Source: Chromohalobacter sp. 11-W (GTDB lineage: Bacteria > Pseudomonadota > Gammaproteobacteria > Pseudomonadales > Halomonadaceae). From it: a DNA stretch of 64,000 bases. The stretch covers positions 1 to 64,000 of the forward strand of contig NZ_JARANZ010000001.1 of NCBI RefSeq assembly GCF_029889905.1. The letters are read 5' to 3'. Made by a program: the position numbers and the translations under genes. Positions 26,824 through 36,761 of the stretch are shown here, piece after piece. The notes beneath the pieces were generated by a model. That model was not told the DNA's origin, searched no databases, and worked only from the letters and a program-made list of their open reading frames with translations. Each line of letters opens with the position of its first letter. Position 1 is the first letter of the stretch.

Positions 26824-27807
26824 GTCGTTTGGGCCTTCCTTTTTCATGCGCAGAGGCTCCTGTCGCGCTGCTTCCTCAGTATCTTCCTCGCCCGAGACGG
26901 TGTCGCCCTGATGTGCCTGGCACCAGGCGAGTGCCTGCGGGTAGACGTCGTCCACGGCGTCGGGGTGCGTCAGCATGTCCAGATGCCCGTAATCTCGCCC
27001 CTGCCCGTTCGCGCGGCCCAGTACGCGTACTGCATGCCGATGTGGGCCGCATTCCTCGACGAAGCGTGCCACGTCTCGCGGGTGCCCCAACGCCCGGTCG
27101 CGATGCCCGGCCAGATGCAGCGTGGGTGGCAACCCTCCCTGGGCCAGGGCGGCGGCGTAATCGAAGCCATCCTCGGGGTCCTGCCACGCCGTCTCGCGCA
27201 CCCAAGCGACGCTGTCCGCGTGGCTGGCGGCGTATTCGTCGTCACTGCCCCAGCGTAGCGAGCGTGCCGGCAGATAACCGCACACACGACGTGCCAGCGG
27301 CGCGAGCCCTTTCCAGATCAGGTCGATATAGAGCCACTTGCTGGGGTTCTGAACCCGTACCCGACGCTTGGTGCCGAAATAGACCTGGCTGGCGATACGC
27401 TCGCAACTGCCGGAGACGCGCGCCAGGTGCGCGGCGATCAAGACGCCACCCCAGGAATGCGCCATGATATGGCAGCGCGATTGCCCGCTCAGGTTCAGGC
27501 AGGTGGCCAGTGCGGCGGCGACTTCATCGATGACGACTTCGCGCTGCGAGAACGATACGCCGCGTGCCGGATGCGGCGAGGCGCTGCCGCGACCGCGTTG
27601 ATCGATCACCATGACCTCGTGGCCCTGCCGGGCGAGCCAGGGGGCCAGCCCCTTGCCGCTACGGCTGTGGAAGATGCGCCCCGACTCGATGGCGCCATGC
27701 CAGCACAGGATGGGTAGGCCGTGTATGCGTTCCGGCTGAAAGCGGATGAGATCCAGCTCGCCGCCAGTGGCGATGGGAATGCGATGTCGAGAGGTTTGGT
27801 AATCCAT
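26806..27807 (-). CDS. Alpha/beta hydrolase (lysophospholipase-like)
   Basis: A 333-aa alpha/beta hydrolase. The HG motif is LCWHGAIESGRIF, a DQRGRGSASPHPA strand-4 region follows, and the nucleophile elbow is MAHSWGG (Ser). A candidate acid lies in AGHRDRALGHPRD and the His in YGHLDML. The C-terminal 35 residues are charged and look disordered. The substrate is unknown; similarity of layout to lysophospholipases and monoglyceride lipases is general. It is divergent from fadH, with a 145-bp spacer, so a role in lipid catabolism is possible but speculative. Confidence 0.82.
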   Translation of the reverse strand: MDYQTSRHRIPIATGGELDLIRFQPERIHGLPILCWHGAIESGRIFHSRSGKGLAPWLARQGHEVMVIDQRGRGSASPHPARGVSFSQREVVIDEVAAALATCLNLSGQSRCHIMAHSWGGVLIAAHLARVSGSCERIASQVYFGTKRRVRVQNPSKWLYIDLIWKGLAPLARRVCGYLPARSLRWGSDDEYAASHADSVAWVRETAWQDPEDGFDYAAALAQGGLPPTLHLAGHRDRALGHPRDVARFVEECGPHRHAVRVLGRANGQGRDYGHLDMLTHPDAVDDVYPQALAWCQAHQGDTVSGEEDTEEAARQEPLRMKKEGPNDKTPSQ

Positions 27808-27894
27808 GTGAGGCTCGCTTGTCTAGCGTGAGAAGGCAGTAATGCCTGCGCCCTTGGTCGGGATTGTCTCCCGTGACGCCTTCGCTACACTGTT

Positions 27895-27918
27895 CATACA
27901 GTTGTTTGAAAATGTATG
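27895..27918. promoter_or_regulatory. Inverted repeat upstream of fadH
   Basis: CATACA and TGTATG arms separated by 12 nt, 34 bp before the fadH start and in the divergent spacer. It could be an operator for a fatty-acid regulator; the factor is not identifiable. Confidence 0.3.
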
Positions 27919-27952
27919 GTGGTTTAAAACCGAGTGCAAGCGAGGACGCGCC

Positions 27953-29965
27953 GTGACTCAGTATCCGCATCTCTTCCGCCCGTTGACCGTGGGGCCCGTG
28001 ACGCTCGATAACCGCATCCTGATGGGCTCGATGCATACCAACCTGGAGGAAGCCCCCGATGGCTTCGCGCGCCTGGCGGCGTTCTATGCCGAGCGGGCAC
28101 GAGCGGGCGTTTCGTTGATCGTCACCGGCGGTATCGCACCGACGCCCGAGGGGGCGGTGTTCGAAGGCGCCGCCAAATTGAGCGAGCCGGAAGAAGTCGA
28201 GGCGCACCGGCAGGTGACTCAGGCGGTACATGCCGAGGGCGGCCATATCTGCATGCAGATCCTGCACGCCGGGCGCTATGCCTATTCGCCCGCTCTGGTG
28301 GCGCCCTCGGCGCTCAAGGCACCGATCAACCCTTACACGCCCCGGGCGTTGAACGGCGACGAGGTGACGGAGCAGATCGAGGCCTACGTCAATTGCGCCA
28401 AACTGGCTCGCGAGGCGGGTTACGACGGCGTCGAGGTCATGGGGTCGGAAGGCTATCTGATCAATCAGTTCCTGTGTCGGCGCACCAATCACCGCGACGA
28501 CGAGTGGGGCGGGGAATTCGAGAACCGCATGCGCTTCGCGGTAGAGATCGTGCAGCGAATTCGTCGAGCGCTGGGTGATGATTTCCTGATCATCTTTCGC
28601 TTGTCGATGATTGACCTGGTCGAGGACGGTAGTAGCCATGACGAGGTCGTGACACTGGGGCGGGCAATCGAGATGGCGGGCGCCAATCTGATCAATACCG
28701 GGATCGGCTGGCATGAGGCGCGAGTCCCGACCATCGTCACCAGCGTGCCACGGGCGGCTTTCACTGAGGTCACGCGGCGCCTGCGGGAGGTACTCGAGGT
28801 GCCGTTGATTGCCACCAATCGCATCAACATGCCCGAGGTGGCCGAACGTGTGCTGGCCGAAGGGCATGCCGACATGGTCTCGATGGCGCGCCCCTTTCTT
28901 GCCGATCCCGAGTGGGTGGCCAAGGCGCGCGAGGGGCGCGAGGCGTTCATCAATACCTGCATTGCCTGCAATCAGGCCTGCCTGGACCACACCTTCCAAG
29001 GCAAATTGACCTCGTGTCTGGTCAATCCGCGTGCCTGCCACGAGACCGAATTGACGCTTGCGCCCGTGGTAACGCCGCGTGACATCGCAGTGGTTGGAGC
29101 CGGACCGGCGGGATTGGCGACCGCCGTGTCGGCGGCGCAGCGCGGCCATCGTGTCACGCTCTTCGAACGCGAGGCCGACATCGGCGGCCAGTTTCGCTAC
29201 GCGCAGCGTATCCCCGGCAAGGAAGAGTTCAGCGAGACGCTGCGCTATTACCGCAGCATGCTCGAGGCGCTGGATGTGACGGTGTGCCTGAATACATCGG
29301 CTGAGGTGGAACGCTTGCGGGACTTCGATGTCGTGGTGCTGGCATCGGGGGTCGCGCCGCGGGCGTTGTCGCTGCCCGGTAGCGAGGACCCGCGCGTGGT
29401 GGATTATCCCACAGCGATCATGCACCCCGAGCGTGTCGGCGCGCGCGTGGCGATCATAGGCGCCGGTGGGATCGGCTTCGATGTCGCGGAACTCTTGACC
29501 CATGCCGAGCATCCCGCGTTGGACCGCGAGGTGTGGTGTGCCGAGTGGGGCGTCGACTTGTCGTTGGCGGCGCGGGGCGGCCTCGTGACACCGCAAGCGC
29601 CGAGGGTGCCCCGCGAGGTAACGCTGCTCCAGCGCAAGACTAGCAAGCCCGGCAAGGGGCTGGGCACGACCACCGGCTGGGTTCATCGCGCCGCACTGCG
29701 TCAGCGTGGGGTGCGCATGTTTAGCGGCTGCGAATATCTCGGCATCGACGCTGCGGGGCTTCATATCATGCGTGATGGTAACCGGGAATGCCTCAAGGTG
29801 GAGACGGTCGTGGTGTGTGCCGGCCAGGTATCGGTGACGGATCTCGAGGCGCCGCTGTCGGTGGCCGGTTGCGAGGTGCATGTCATCGGCGGGGCACAGG
29901 AGGCGTCGGAGCTCGATGCCAAGCGGGCCATCGATCAGGGAACTCGCTTGGCGGCACGCTTATAA
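27953..29965 (+). CDS. fadH: 2,4-dienoyl-CoA reductase (NADPH)
   Basis: Three-cofactor enzyme of beta-oxidation that reduces 2,4-dienoyl-CoA from unsaturated fatty acids. The 670-aa length matches E. coli FadH (672 aa). The N-terminal FMN TIM barrel is of the old-yellow-enzyme class. The [4Fe-4S] ligands are in CIACNQACLDHTF and SCLVNPRACHE near residues 335-365. FAD binding is at VVGAGPAGLATAVSAAQRG, and NADPH binding at AIIGAGGIGFDVAELL. The start is a GTG at 27953 with GAGGA 6 bp upstream; an upstream in-frame ATG would add 37 unrelated residues. Confidence 0.96.
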   Translation: MTQYPHLFRPLTVGPVTLDNRILMGSMHTNLEEAPDGFARLAAFYAERARAGVSLIVTGGIAPTPEGAVFEGAAKLSEPEEVEAHRQVTQAVHAEGGHICMQILHAGRYAYSPALVAPSALKAPINPYTPRALNGDEVTEQIEAYVNCAKLAREAGYDGVEVMGSEGYLINQFLCRRTNHRDDEWGGEFENRMRFAVEIVQRIRRALGDDFLIIFRLSMIDLVEDGSSHDEVVTLGRAIEMAGANLINTGIGWHEARVPTIVTSVPRAAFTEVTRRLREVLEVPLIATNRINMPEVAERVLAEGHADMVSMARPFLADPEWVAKAREGREAFINTCIACNQACLDHTFQGKLTSCLVNPRACHETELTLAPVVTPRDIAVVGAGPAGLATAVSAAQRGHRVTLFEREADIGGQFRYAQRIPGKEEFSETLRYYRSMLEALDVTVCLNTSAEVERLRDFDVVVLASGVAPRALSLPGSEDPRVVDYPTAIMHPERVGARVAIIGAGGIGFDVAELLTHAEHPALDREVWCAEWGVDLSLAARGGLVTPQAPRVPREVTLLQRKTSKPGKGLGTTTGWVHRAALRQRGVRMFSGCEYLGIDAAGLHIMRDGNRECLKVETVVVCAGQVSVTDLEAPLSVAGCEVHVIGGAQEASELDAKRAIDQGTRLAARL

Positions 29966-30136
29966 GAGGTGCGTGTATAAGAAGGCGCGTGTTGGCGGGC
30001 TTCCGATGAGAGGCGGCGATGAGTAGACTGGATCGAGACGCAATTTTTTGCAGGATAACGGCAGGCGTTGGCACCCGGCGCTTGGCGTTGCGTTTCAAGC
30101 GTCTTTACTTCTCGCCACATATGAGGACAACAAGGC

Positions 30137-31186
30137 ATGGAATCCGACTGTACGCCGCGTTTTCTGGCCAGCGACAATACGTCCGGCATCTGCCCCGAGG
30201 CGCTCGACTACCTGTTGCGCGCCAACGCTAGCGATGATCTCGCCTATGGCAATGATGCCTGGACCCAGAAGGCCGCTGACCGCTTTCGTCGTTTCTTCGA
30301 CTATGACTGCGACGTGTTTTTCGTCTTCAATGGCACCGCCGCCAACTCGCTGACGCTTGCCTCGATGGGGCAGAGCTATCACAGCGTCATCTGCCATGAA
30401 CTGGCGCATATCGAAACTGACGAGTGCGGCGGCCCGGAGTTCTTCTCCAACGGTGCCAAGCTGCTGACATGCTCCGGCGCGGATGGCAAGTTGACGCCCG
30501 AGGGCATCGAGTCGCTGGTCACGCGGCGCAGCGACATCCACTACCCCAAGCCGCGCACGATCTCGCTGACCCAGGCCACCGAGGTGGGCACCGTGTATAC
30601 CCGCGATGAGTTGATGGCGATTCGTGCCATGGCGGATAAACATGGCCTGCACGTGCACATGGACGGGGCGCGCTTCGCCAATGCCTGTGCATCGCTCGAG
30701 GCCACGCCGGCGGAGCTCACCTGGCAGGCCGGCGTCGATGCGTTGTGCTTCTCGGGGACCAAGAATGGCTTGCCGATGGGCGAGGCGGTGGTGTTTTTCA
30801 ATCACGCCCTGGCAGAGGATTTCGGCTACCGCTGCAAGCAAGCGGGGCAACTGTCCTCCAAAATGCGCTTCATCACTGCACCTTGGTTGGGGCTGCTGGA
30901 AAGCGGCGCCTGGCTGCGTAATGCCGAGCATGCCAATGGCATGGCACGTTATCTTGCGGAGGGCTTCGCGGCTTTGCCGGGGGCCGAGTTGATGTTTCCC
31001 GCCCAGGCCAACAGTGTCTTCGTGACGTTGCCCGTGGCTGTCCTCGAGACTCTGCGCCAGCGCGGTTGGACGTTCTACACCTTCATTGGCGCGGGCGGCG
31101 CGCGTTTCGTCTGCGCTTGGAATACCACTCAAGCATTGCTCGATCGGCTGCTCGACGATGCGCGCGATGCATTATCGGCCGCCTAA
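30137..31186 (+). CDS. ltaE: Low-specificity L-threonine aldolase
   Basis: PLP-dependent enzyme that cleaves L-threonine and related beta-hydroxy amino acids to glycine plus aldehyde. The 349-aa protein of the beta-eliminating lyase family starts RFLASDNTSGICPEAL. The active-site stacking His is in HELAHIETDECGGPEF, Asp/Arg in HMDGARFANA bind the cofactor, and the PLP lysine is in FSGTKNGLPMGEA. It stands alone between fadH and the prkA operon. The Pseudomonas-type enzyme has the same length. Confidence 0.93.
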   Translation: MESDCTPRFLASDNTSGICPEALDYLLRANASDDLAYGNDAWTQKAADRFRRFFDYDCDVFFVFNGTAANSLTLASMGQSYHSVICHELAHIETDECGGPEFFSNGAKLLTCSGADGKLTPEGIESLVTRRSDIHYPKPRTISLTQATEVGTVYTRDELMAIRAMADKHGLHVHMDGARFANACASLEATPAELTWQAGVDALCFSGTKNGLPMGEAVVFFNHALAEDFGYRCKQAGQLSSKMRFITAPWLGLLESGAWLRNAEHANGMARYLAEGFAALPGAELMFPAQANSVFVTLPVAVLETLRQRGWTFYTFIGAGGARFVCAWNTTQALLDRLLDDARDALSAA

Positions 31187-31408
31187 TCGACACGCCAGGG
31201 CGAGGGCATTGATGTGCTCTCGCCTTCCCCGCCTTTTTCGGATTTCAACGAACCAATGGCCGTTTGTGGGCTCTCATGTCCAGGGCCGTGCCGCTTCGTT
31301 GAAAGGAAATGCGTTTCGCATCGCCCCTTTCTTCTCCATCCGTCTACGCTGATACATAGACAGCCCAGAATCCGATGAGCGACCCCGGGTCGTGAAAGGA
31401 GGCGTTTA

Positions 31409-33331
31409 ATGAGTATCTTCGATCATGTTCAGAACCGTTACGAGCGCGTTCAGCACGAGGAGATGAGTCTTCAGGAGTATCTGGAACTCTGTCGCCGGGA
31501 GCCCAGTGTCTATGCGAGCGCGCCGGAGCGCATGCTCGAGGCGATCGGCGAGCCGGAGGTCATCGACACCGCCAAGGATTCGCGGCTGTCACGTATCTTC
31601 AGTAACAAGGTCATCCGTCGTTATCCGGCGTTTTCCGAATTTTACGGCATGGAAGAGGCCATCGAGCAGATCGTGGCGTATTTCCGACACGCCGCGCAGG
31701 GGCTGGAAGAGAAGAAACAGATTCTGTATTTACTGGGGCCTGTCGGCGGCGGTAAATCCTCGCTGGCCGAACGGCTCAAGCTGTTGATGGAGCATGTGCC
31801 GTTCTATGCCATCAAGGGCTCGCCGGTTTTCGAGTCGCCGCTGGGGCTGTTCTCGCCGGAGGAGGACGGCGAATTGCTGGAGAAGGAATATGGCATCGCA
31901 CCGCGCCACCTGCGGGCGGTGATGTCGCCATGGGCCGCCAAGCGCTTGCAGGAATACGGCGGCGATATCTCGCAGTTTCGCGTTGTGCGGCTCTATCCGT
32001 CGCGTCTCAACCAGATTGCCGTCTCCAAGACCGAGCCCGGCGACGAGAATAATCAGGATATTTCCTCGCTGGTGGGCAAGGTCGACATTCGCCAACTCGA
32101 GCTCTATTCCCAAGACGACCCGGATGCCTATAGCTTCTCCGGTGGCTTGTGCAAGGCCAATCAGGGGTTGATGGAATTCGTCGAAATGTTCAAGGCGCCG
32201 ATCAAGGTCTTGCATCCGTTGCTGACGGCGACGCAAGAGGGTAACTACAACCCCACCGAGGGCATGGGGGCGATTCCTTTCGATGGCGTTGTCCTGGCGC
32301 ATTCCAACGAAAGCGAGTGGCAGACGTTCCGCAACAACCGCAACAATGAGGCTTTCCTGGATCGTGTCTACATCGTCAAGGTGCCGTACTGTCTGCGCGT
32401 CTCTGAAGAGATCAACATCTACAAGAAGCTGCTCGAACATTCGTCGCTGAATGCCGCACCCTGTGCGCCGGACACGTTGCGCATGCTGGCGCAGTTCTCG
32501 GTACTTTCGCGTCTCAAGGAGCCTGAGAATTCGAGCATCTATTCCAAGATGCGGGTCTATGATGGTGCGAACTTGAAGGACACCGACCCCAAGGCTAAGT
32601 CGCTACAGGAGTATCGCGATGCGGCCGGTGTCGACGAAGGTATGGAAGGTTTGTCGACGCGTTTCGCCTTCAAGATTCTCTCCAAGGTCTTCAATTTCGA
32701 TACTCACGAGGTCGCTGCCAATCCAGTGCATTTGTTGTATGTGCTGGAGCAGCGCCTTGAACAAGAGCAACTGCCCAAGGAAACCTTCGAGCGCTATCTG
32801 CGGTTCATCAAGGAGTATCTGGCGCCGCGTTACGTCGACTTCATCGGCAAGGAAATCCAGACCGCCTATCTCGAGTCGTACAGCGAGTATGGGCAGAACA
32901 TCTTCGATCGTTACGTGACCTATGCCGACTTCTGGATTCAGGACCAGGAATATCGCGATCCCGAGACCGGTGAGCTGTTCGACCGTCAAGCGCTCAACGA
33001 AGACCTGGAGAAGATCGAGAAGCCGGCGGGTATCTCCAATCCCAAGGATTTTCGCCACGAGGTAGTCAACTTCGTATTGCGCGCACGTGCCCAGAACAAC
33101 GGCATGAATCCCAGTTGGCAGTCCTACGAGAAGCTTAAAGGCGTGATCGAGAAGAAGATGTTCGCCAACACCGAGGAGCTGTTGCCGGTCATCTCCTTCA
33201 ATGCCAAGGCTTCTACCTCGGATCAGAAGAAACACGAGGACTTCGTGGCGCGCATGGTCGACAGGGGATATACCGAGAAGCAGGTACGCTTGCTGTCGGA
33301 ATGGTATTTGCGGGTTCGCAAGTCGCATTAG
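31409..33331 (+). CDS. prkA: PrkA/YeaG serine protein kinase
   Basis: A 640-aa AAA-like protein with Walker [18 protein letters not shown] near residue 110 and a C-terminal PrkA kinase-like domain. In E. coli, YeaG is a stress- and starvation-induced kinase that interacts with YeaH and affects survival under nitrogen limitation. It is the first gene of a three-gene operon with yeaH and spoVR. A sigma-S-like -10 (CTACGCT at 31344-31350) lies upstream, which is only suggestive. Start has AAAGGAGG 8-9 bp upstream. Confidence 0.95.
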   Translation: MSIFDHVQNRYERVQHEEMSLQEYLELCRREPSVYASAPERMLEAIGEPEVIDTAKDSRLSRIFSNKVIRRYPAFSEFYGMEEAIEQIVAYFRHAAQGLEEKKQILYLLGPVGGGKSSLAERLKLLMEHVPFYAIKGSPVFESPLGLFSPEEDGELLEKEYGIAPRHLRAVMSPWAAKRLQEYGGDISQFRVVRLYPSRLNQIAVSKTEPGDENNQDISSLVGKVDIRQLELYSQDDPDAYSFSGGLCKANQGLMEFVEMFKAPIKVLHPLLTATQEGNYNPTEGMGAIPFDGVVLAHSNESEWQTFRNNRNNEAFLDRVYIVKVPYCLRVSEEINIYKKLLEHSSLNAAPCAPDTLRMLAQFSVLSRLKEPENSSIYSKMRVYDGANLKDTDPKAKSLQEYRDAAGVDEGMEGLSTRFAFKILSKVFNFDTHEVAANPVHLLYVLEQRLEQEQLPKETFERYLRFIKEYLAPRYVDFIGKEIQTAYLESYSEYGQNIFDRYVTYADFWIQDQEYRDPETGELFDRQALNEDLEKIEKPAGISNPKDFRHEVVNFVLRARAQNNGMNPSWQSYEKLKGVIEKKMFANTEELLPVISFNAKASTSDQKKHEDFVARMVDRGYTEKQVRLLSEWYLRVRKSH

Positions 33332-33408
33332 TCGCCCGGAGGTGTCGGGCATTCACTGGCGGCGGCGCGGTCTTGCCATCGCCGGCGACTGGACAAGAGG
33401 AGGTCGCC

Positions 33409-34689
33409 ATGACCTACTTCATTGATCGACGCGCCAATGCCAAGCACAAGAGTGCCGTGAACCGGCAGCGTTTCCTGCAGCGCTATCGTAGTCATATCAA
33501 GCGCTCGGTGGAGGAGGCGGTCAACCGGCGCTCGATCACCGACATGGAGCGCGGCGAGAAGGTTTCGATTCCCTCCAAGGACATTTCCGAGCCAGTGTTT
33601 CAGCACGGCCCCGGTGGCTCACGGACTATCGTCAGTCCCGGCAACAAGGAGTTCGTCGAAGGGGATCGGCTGCGGCGTCCGGGGGGCGCCGGGGAGGGCG
33701 GTGCGGGGGAAGGCGGCGCGTCCAATCAAGGCGAGGGCATGGACGAATTCGCGTTTTCCCTGAGCCGCGAGGAATTTCTCGATTTCGTCTTCGACGGTCT
33801 GGCGCTTCCGCACCTGGAACGCAAGCAACTGCGGGACCTCGACGAGGTGCGGCCGGTACGTGCCGGGGTGACCCGCGATGGCGTGCCGTCGCGAATCAAT
33901 ATCGTGCGTTCGATGCGCGAGGCGCAGGCGCGGCGTATCGGCATGCGCGCGCCTATCAAGCGTGCCCTGCGTGAAGCCGAGGAAGCGCTTCAAGAAGAGG
34001 AGCGCAAGGATCCGGTGCTACGCAATCCGACGCGTATTCACGAGCTCAAAGCCGAAATCGAGCGTCTTGAAAAGCGCCTGGAGGCGGTACCGTTCATCGA
34101 TACCTACGACTTGCGCTACAACAACCTCGTCGACCAGCCACAGCCCTCCAACAAGGCGGTGATGTTCTGTGTCATGGATGTCTCCGGCTCCATGACGCAG
34201 GGCCACAAGGACATCGCCAAGCGTTTCTTTTTGCTGCTGTATCTCTTTCTGGAGCGCAACTACGAGAAGGTCGAGCTGGTGTTCATTCGTCATCACACCG
34301 CGGCCAAGGAAGTCGACGAGGAGGAGTTCTTCTATTCCCGGGAAACCGGGGGGACCATCGTCTCCAGTGCGTTGACCCTCGTCGACGAGATCATTACCAA
34401 GCGTTATTCGCCCGCGCAGTGGAATCTCTACGTCGCTCAAGCCTCCGACGGCGACAATTGGGACGATGACTCGACGACCTGCCGAGACCTGCTCATGTCG
34501 TCGTTGATGGCCAAGCTGCAGTACTACACCTATGTGGAAATCACGCCGCATTCGCATCAGGCGCTGTGGGAGGAATACGAGCGCGTGCAGGCGCGCCATT
34601 CTGAGCGCTTCGCAATGCAGCAGATCGTCGAGCCAAGTGACATCTATCCGGTCTTTCGCAAGCTGTTCCGCAAGCGTATAGCGCAATGA
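33409..34689 (+). CDS. yeaH: YeaH/YhbH family protein (DUF444)
   Basis: A 426-aa protein matching E. coli YeaH (427 aa). It begins with [24 protein letters not shown], and a low-complexity Gly-rich linker lies near residues 85-110. A VWA-like domain contains [21 protein letters not shown], a MIDAS-type DxSxS motif. It works with the PrkA kinase and SpoVR in the stress operon; the biochemical role is unknown. Start ATG 33409 has a GAGGAGG box upstream; a longer in-frame frame overlapping prkA adds 36 residues without family support. Confidence 0.95.
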   Translation: MTYFIDRRANAKHKSAVNRQRFLQRYRSHIKRSVEEAVNRRSITDMERGEKVSIPSKDISEPVFQHGPGGSRTIVSPGNKEFVEGDRLRRPGGAGEGGAGEGGASNQGEGMDEFAFSLSREEFLDFVFDGLALPHLERKQLRDLDEVRPVRAGVTRDGVPSRINIVRSMREAQARRIGMRAPIKRALREAEEALQEEERKDPVLRNPTRIHELKAEIERLEKRLEAVPFIDTYDLRYNNLVDQPQPSNKAVMFCVMDVSGSMTQGHKDIAKRFFLLLYLFLERNYEKVELVFIRHHTAAKEVDEEEFFYSRETGGTIVSSALTLVDEIITKRYSPAQWNLYVAQASDGDNWDDDSTTCRDLLMSSLMAKLQYYTYVEITPHSHQALWEEYERVQARHSERFAMQQIVEPSDIYPVFRKLFRKRIAQ

Positions 34690-34711
34690 GGCACCGCGCC
34701 GAGGAGGTGAC

Positions 34712-36271
34712 ATGAGTACCGTATCGACCCCCATCGCCACCGGTTCGGATTGGAATTTCGAGATTCTAACGGCGTATGAACGCGAGATCGCGCGGTTCGC
34801 CAAGGAATACCGCCTGGATATTTACCCCAATCAGATCGAGATCATTACCTCCGAGCAGATGATGGATGCCTACGCCAGCGTGGGCATGCCGGTGGGCTAT
34901 CATCACTGGTCCTTCGGCAAACAGTTCTTGTCCGTCGAGCAGGCTTATCGGCGCGGTCAGATGGGGCTGGCCTACGAGCTGGTCATCAACTCCGATCCCT
35001 GTATCGCCTATCTCATGGAAGAGAACACCTTGATGATGCAGATCCTGGTCATGGCGCATGCTTGCTACGGCCACAACTCGTTCTTCAAGGGCAATTACCT
35101 GTTTCGCGCCTGGACCGATGCCTCGGCGATCGTCGATTACCTGGTGTTTGCACGCAAGTACATCGCCGAATGCGAACAGCGCCACGGTGTCACGGCGGTG
35201 GAACAGCTTCTGGATGCCTGTCATGCGCTCCAGAACTATGGGGTCGATCGCTACAAGCGCCCCTCGCCGATCTCCTCGGAGGAAGAGGCGCGTCGCCAGC
35301 AGGAACGTGAAGCCTATCTCCAGGCGCAAGTGAACGCCCTGTGGCGCACGATTCCGGGAAAAGCGCCACGCGATGAGTCGGAGGCGTTCGCGGAGGATGG
35401 CGACGATCCGCTGGGGCTCCATCAGTACGGGCATTATCCCCCCGAGCCGCAGGAAAACCTGTTGTATTTTCTGGAGAAGAACGCGCCGCTTCTCGAGTCG
35501 TGGCAGCGGGAGATCGTACGTATTGTGCGTAAGCTGGCGCAGTATTTTTATCCACAGCGCCAGACCCAAGTGATGAACGAGGGATGGGCGACCTTCTGGC
35601 ACTATACGCTGATGAATCGGCTCTACGATGAGGGGCTGATCGACGAGGGGACGATCCTCGAGTTTCTGCATTCGCATACCGCCGTCGTGCAGCAGCCGGG
35701 GTTCGATAGTCCGCATTTCAACGGTATCAATCCCTATGCCTTGGGATTTGCGATGTTTTCAGACATCCGTCGGATCTGCGAGACACCCAACGAGGAAGAT
35801 CGCGAGTGGTTTCCGGAGATCGCCGGCAGCGACTGGCTGGAGACGGTGCATTTCGCGATGCGCAACTTCAAGGACGAGTCGTTCATTCAGCAGTTCCTGT
35901 CACCCAAGGTGATTCGCGATCTCAAACTGTTCAGCCTCGTCGACGATGATCGCGATGAGATGCTCACCATCAGCGCCATTCACGATGAGCGTGGCTATCG
36001 GCGCGTACGCGAGGCGCTTTCCACGCAATATGCCTTGTCGCTGCGCGAGCCCAATATCCAGGTCTGGGAGGCCGATATTCGAGGCGATCGTTCGCTGACC
36101 TTGCGCCATGTCCAGGATGCACGCCGGCCATTGGGCAAGACGCTGTATCCGGTATTGCGCCACCTGCATCAATTGTGGGGGTTTGCGGTCAAGTTGGAGT
36201 CGGTGGAGGACGATGAGGTCGTGCGCCGCTATCAGTGGCCGCTCCCCGGCGATGCGCGAGATGGTGGCTGA
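34712..36271 (+). CDS. spoVR: SpoVR family protein (YcgB)
   Basis: A 519-aa cytoplasmic protein, close to E. coli YcgB (510 aa). Family blocks include IYPNQIEIITSEQMMDAY, GMPVGYHHWSFGKQF and MAHACYGHNSFFKGNY, and the motif NEGWATFWHYTLMNRLYDEG with conserved His/Glu that resembles a metal site. The role is unknown; it is consistently co-transcribed with prkA and yeaH. It starts 22 bp after yeaH with GAGGAGG in the gap. Confidence 0.95.
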   Translation: MSTVSTPIATGSDWNFEILTAYEREIARFAKEYRLDIYPNQIEIITSEQMMDAYASVGMPVGYHHWSFGKQFLSVEQAYRRGQMGLAYELVINSDPCIAYLMEENTLMMQILVMAHACYGHNSFFKGNYLFRAWTDASAIVDYLVFARKYIAECEQRHGVTAVEQLLDACHALQNYGVDRYKRPSPISSEEEARRQQEREAYLQAQVNALWRTIPGKAPRDESEAFAEDGDDPLGLHQYGHYPPEPQENLLYFLEKNAPLLESWQREIVRIVRKLAQYFYPQRQTQVMNEGWATFWHYTLMNRLYDEGLIDEGTILEFLHSHTAVVQQPGFDSPHFNGINPYALGFAMFSDIRRICETPNEEDREWFPEIAGSDWLETVHFAMRNFKDESFIQQFLSPKVIRDLKLFSLVDDDRDEMLTISAIHDERGYRRVREALSTQYALSLREPNIQVWEADIRGDRSLTLRHVQDARRPLGKTLYPVLRHLHQLWGFAVKLESVEDDEVVRRYQWPLPGDARDGG

Positions 36272-36316
36272 AACGCGTCGCTAGCCGCGGCGCGCAGGGC
36301 TGATATACTGGCTCTC

Positions 36317-36345
36317 GCACCGTCGGCGAAGTGTCGTGACGGTGC
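36317..36345 (+). terminator. Stem-loop after the prkA-yeaH-spoVR operon
   Basis: gcaccgtc/gacggtgc with a 13-nt loop, followed by GTCTTTG. The T-run is weak, but the location after spoVR fits the end of the operon. Confidence 0.4.
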
Positions 36346-36413
36346 GTCTTTGAGCGTGCTGGCCGTAGGCTGGCGCGACGCCCCGAGTGCAGTAGGCAGT
36401 GTAGGAGAGTGTC

Positions 36414-36689
36414 ATGCAAAGCGCGGTGATTTTGATCGACGTGGAAAAGGGCCAGATCAATGCGGTCGCCCAGCGGTTGGCCGAGCTGGAGGGGATCAGC
36501 GAGGTATTTTCCACCTGTGGTCGTTATGACCTGGTGGCCATCGCCCGCACGCGCGACTTCGAGTCGCTGGCGCAGCTCGTGACCGAACGCCTGATGGAGG
36601 TCCAAGGCATTCGTGAAACGGAGACACTCAACGCCATGCAGGTGCATTCGCGTCACGATCTCGAGACCATGTTCTCGTTAGGTTGGTAG
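36414..36689 (+). CDS. Stand-alone Lrp/AsnC ligand-binding (RAM) domain protein
   Basis: A 91-aa protein consisting only of the Lrp/AsnC effector domain: AVILIDVEKGQINAVAQRLAEL, then STCGRYDLVAIARTRDFESL, then VQGIRETETL. No HTH is present, so it is not a DNA-binding regulator by itself. Such stand-alone RAM proteins form oligomers that bind amino acids in archaea and bacteria; their targets are often unknown. AGGAGAG precedes the start. It is a monocistronic-looking gene between spoVR and the nuclease gene. Confidence 0.9.
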   Translation: MQSAVILIDVEKGQINAVAQRLAELEGISEVFSTCGRYDLVAIARTRDFESLAQLVTERLMEVQGIRETETLNAMQVHSRHDLETMFSLGW

Positions 36690-36761
36690 CGGCGCCCTCA
36701 TCGTCTAGGGTAATCGCTCACTTCACGTTTCGTTTTCGCAGGACAAGGATACGTCGCCGGC

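Noticed and set aside
27659-29881. 740-codon open frame on the minus strand
   Set aside because: It is antisense to fadH, whose family motifs are unambiguous; long antisense frames are expected in GC-rich DNA.
33661-33730. Gly-rich low-complexity DNA in yeaH
   Set aside because: It encodes an in-frame linker in YeaH and is not an independent repeat element.
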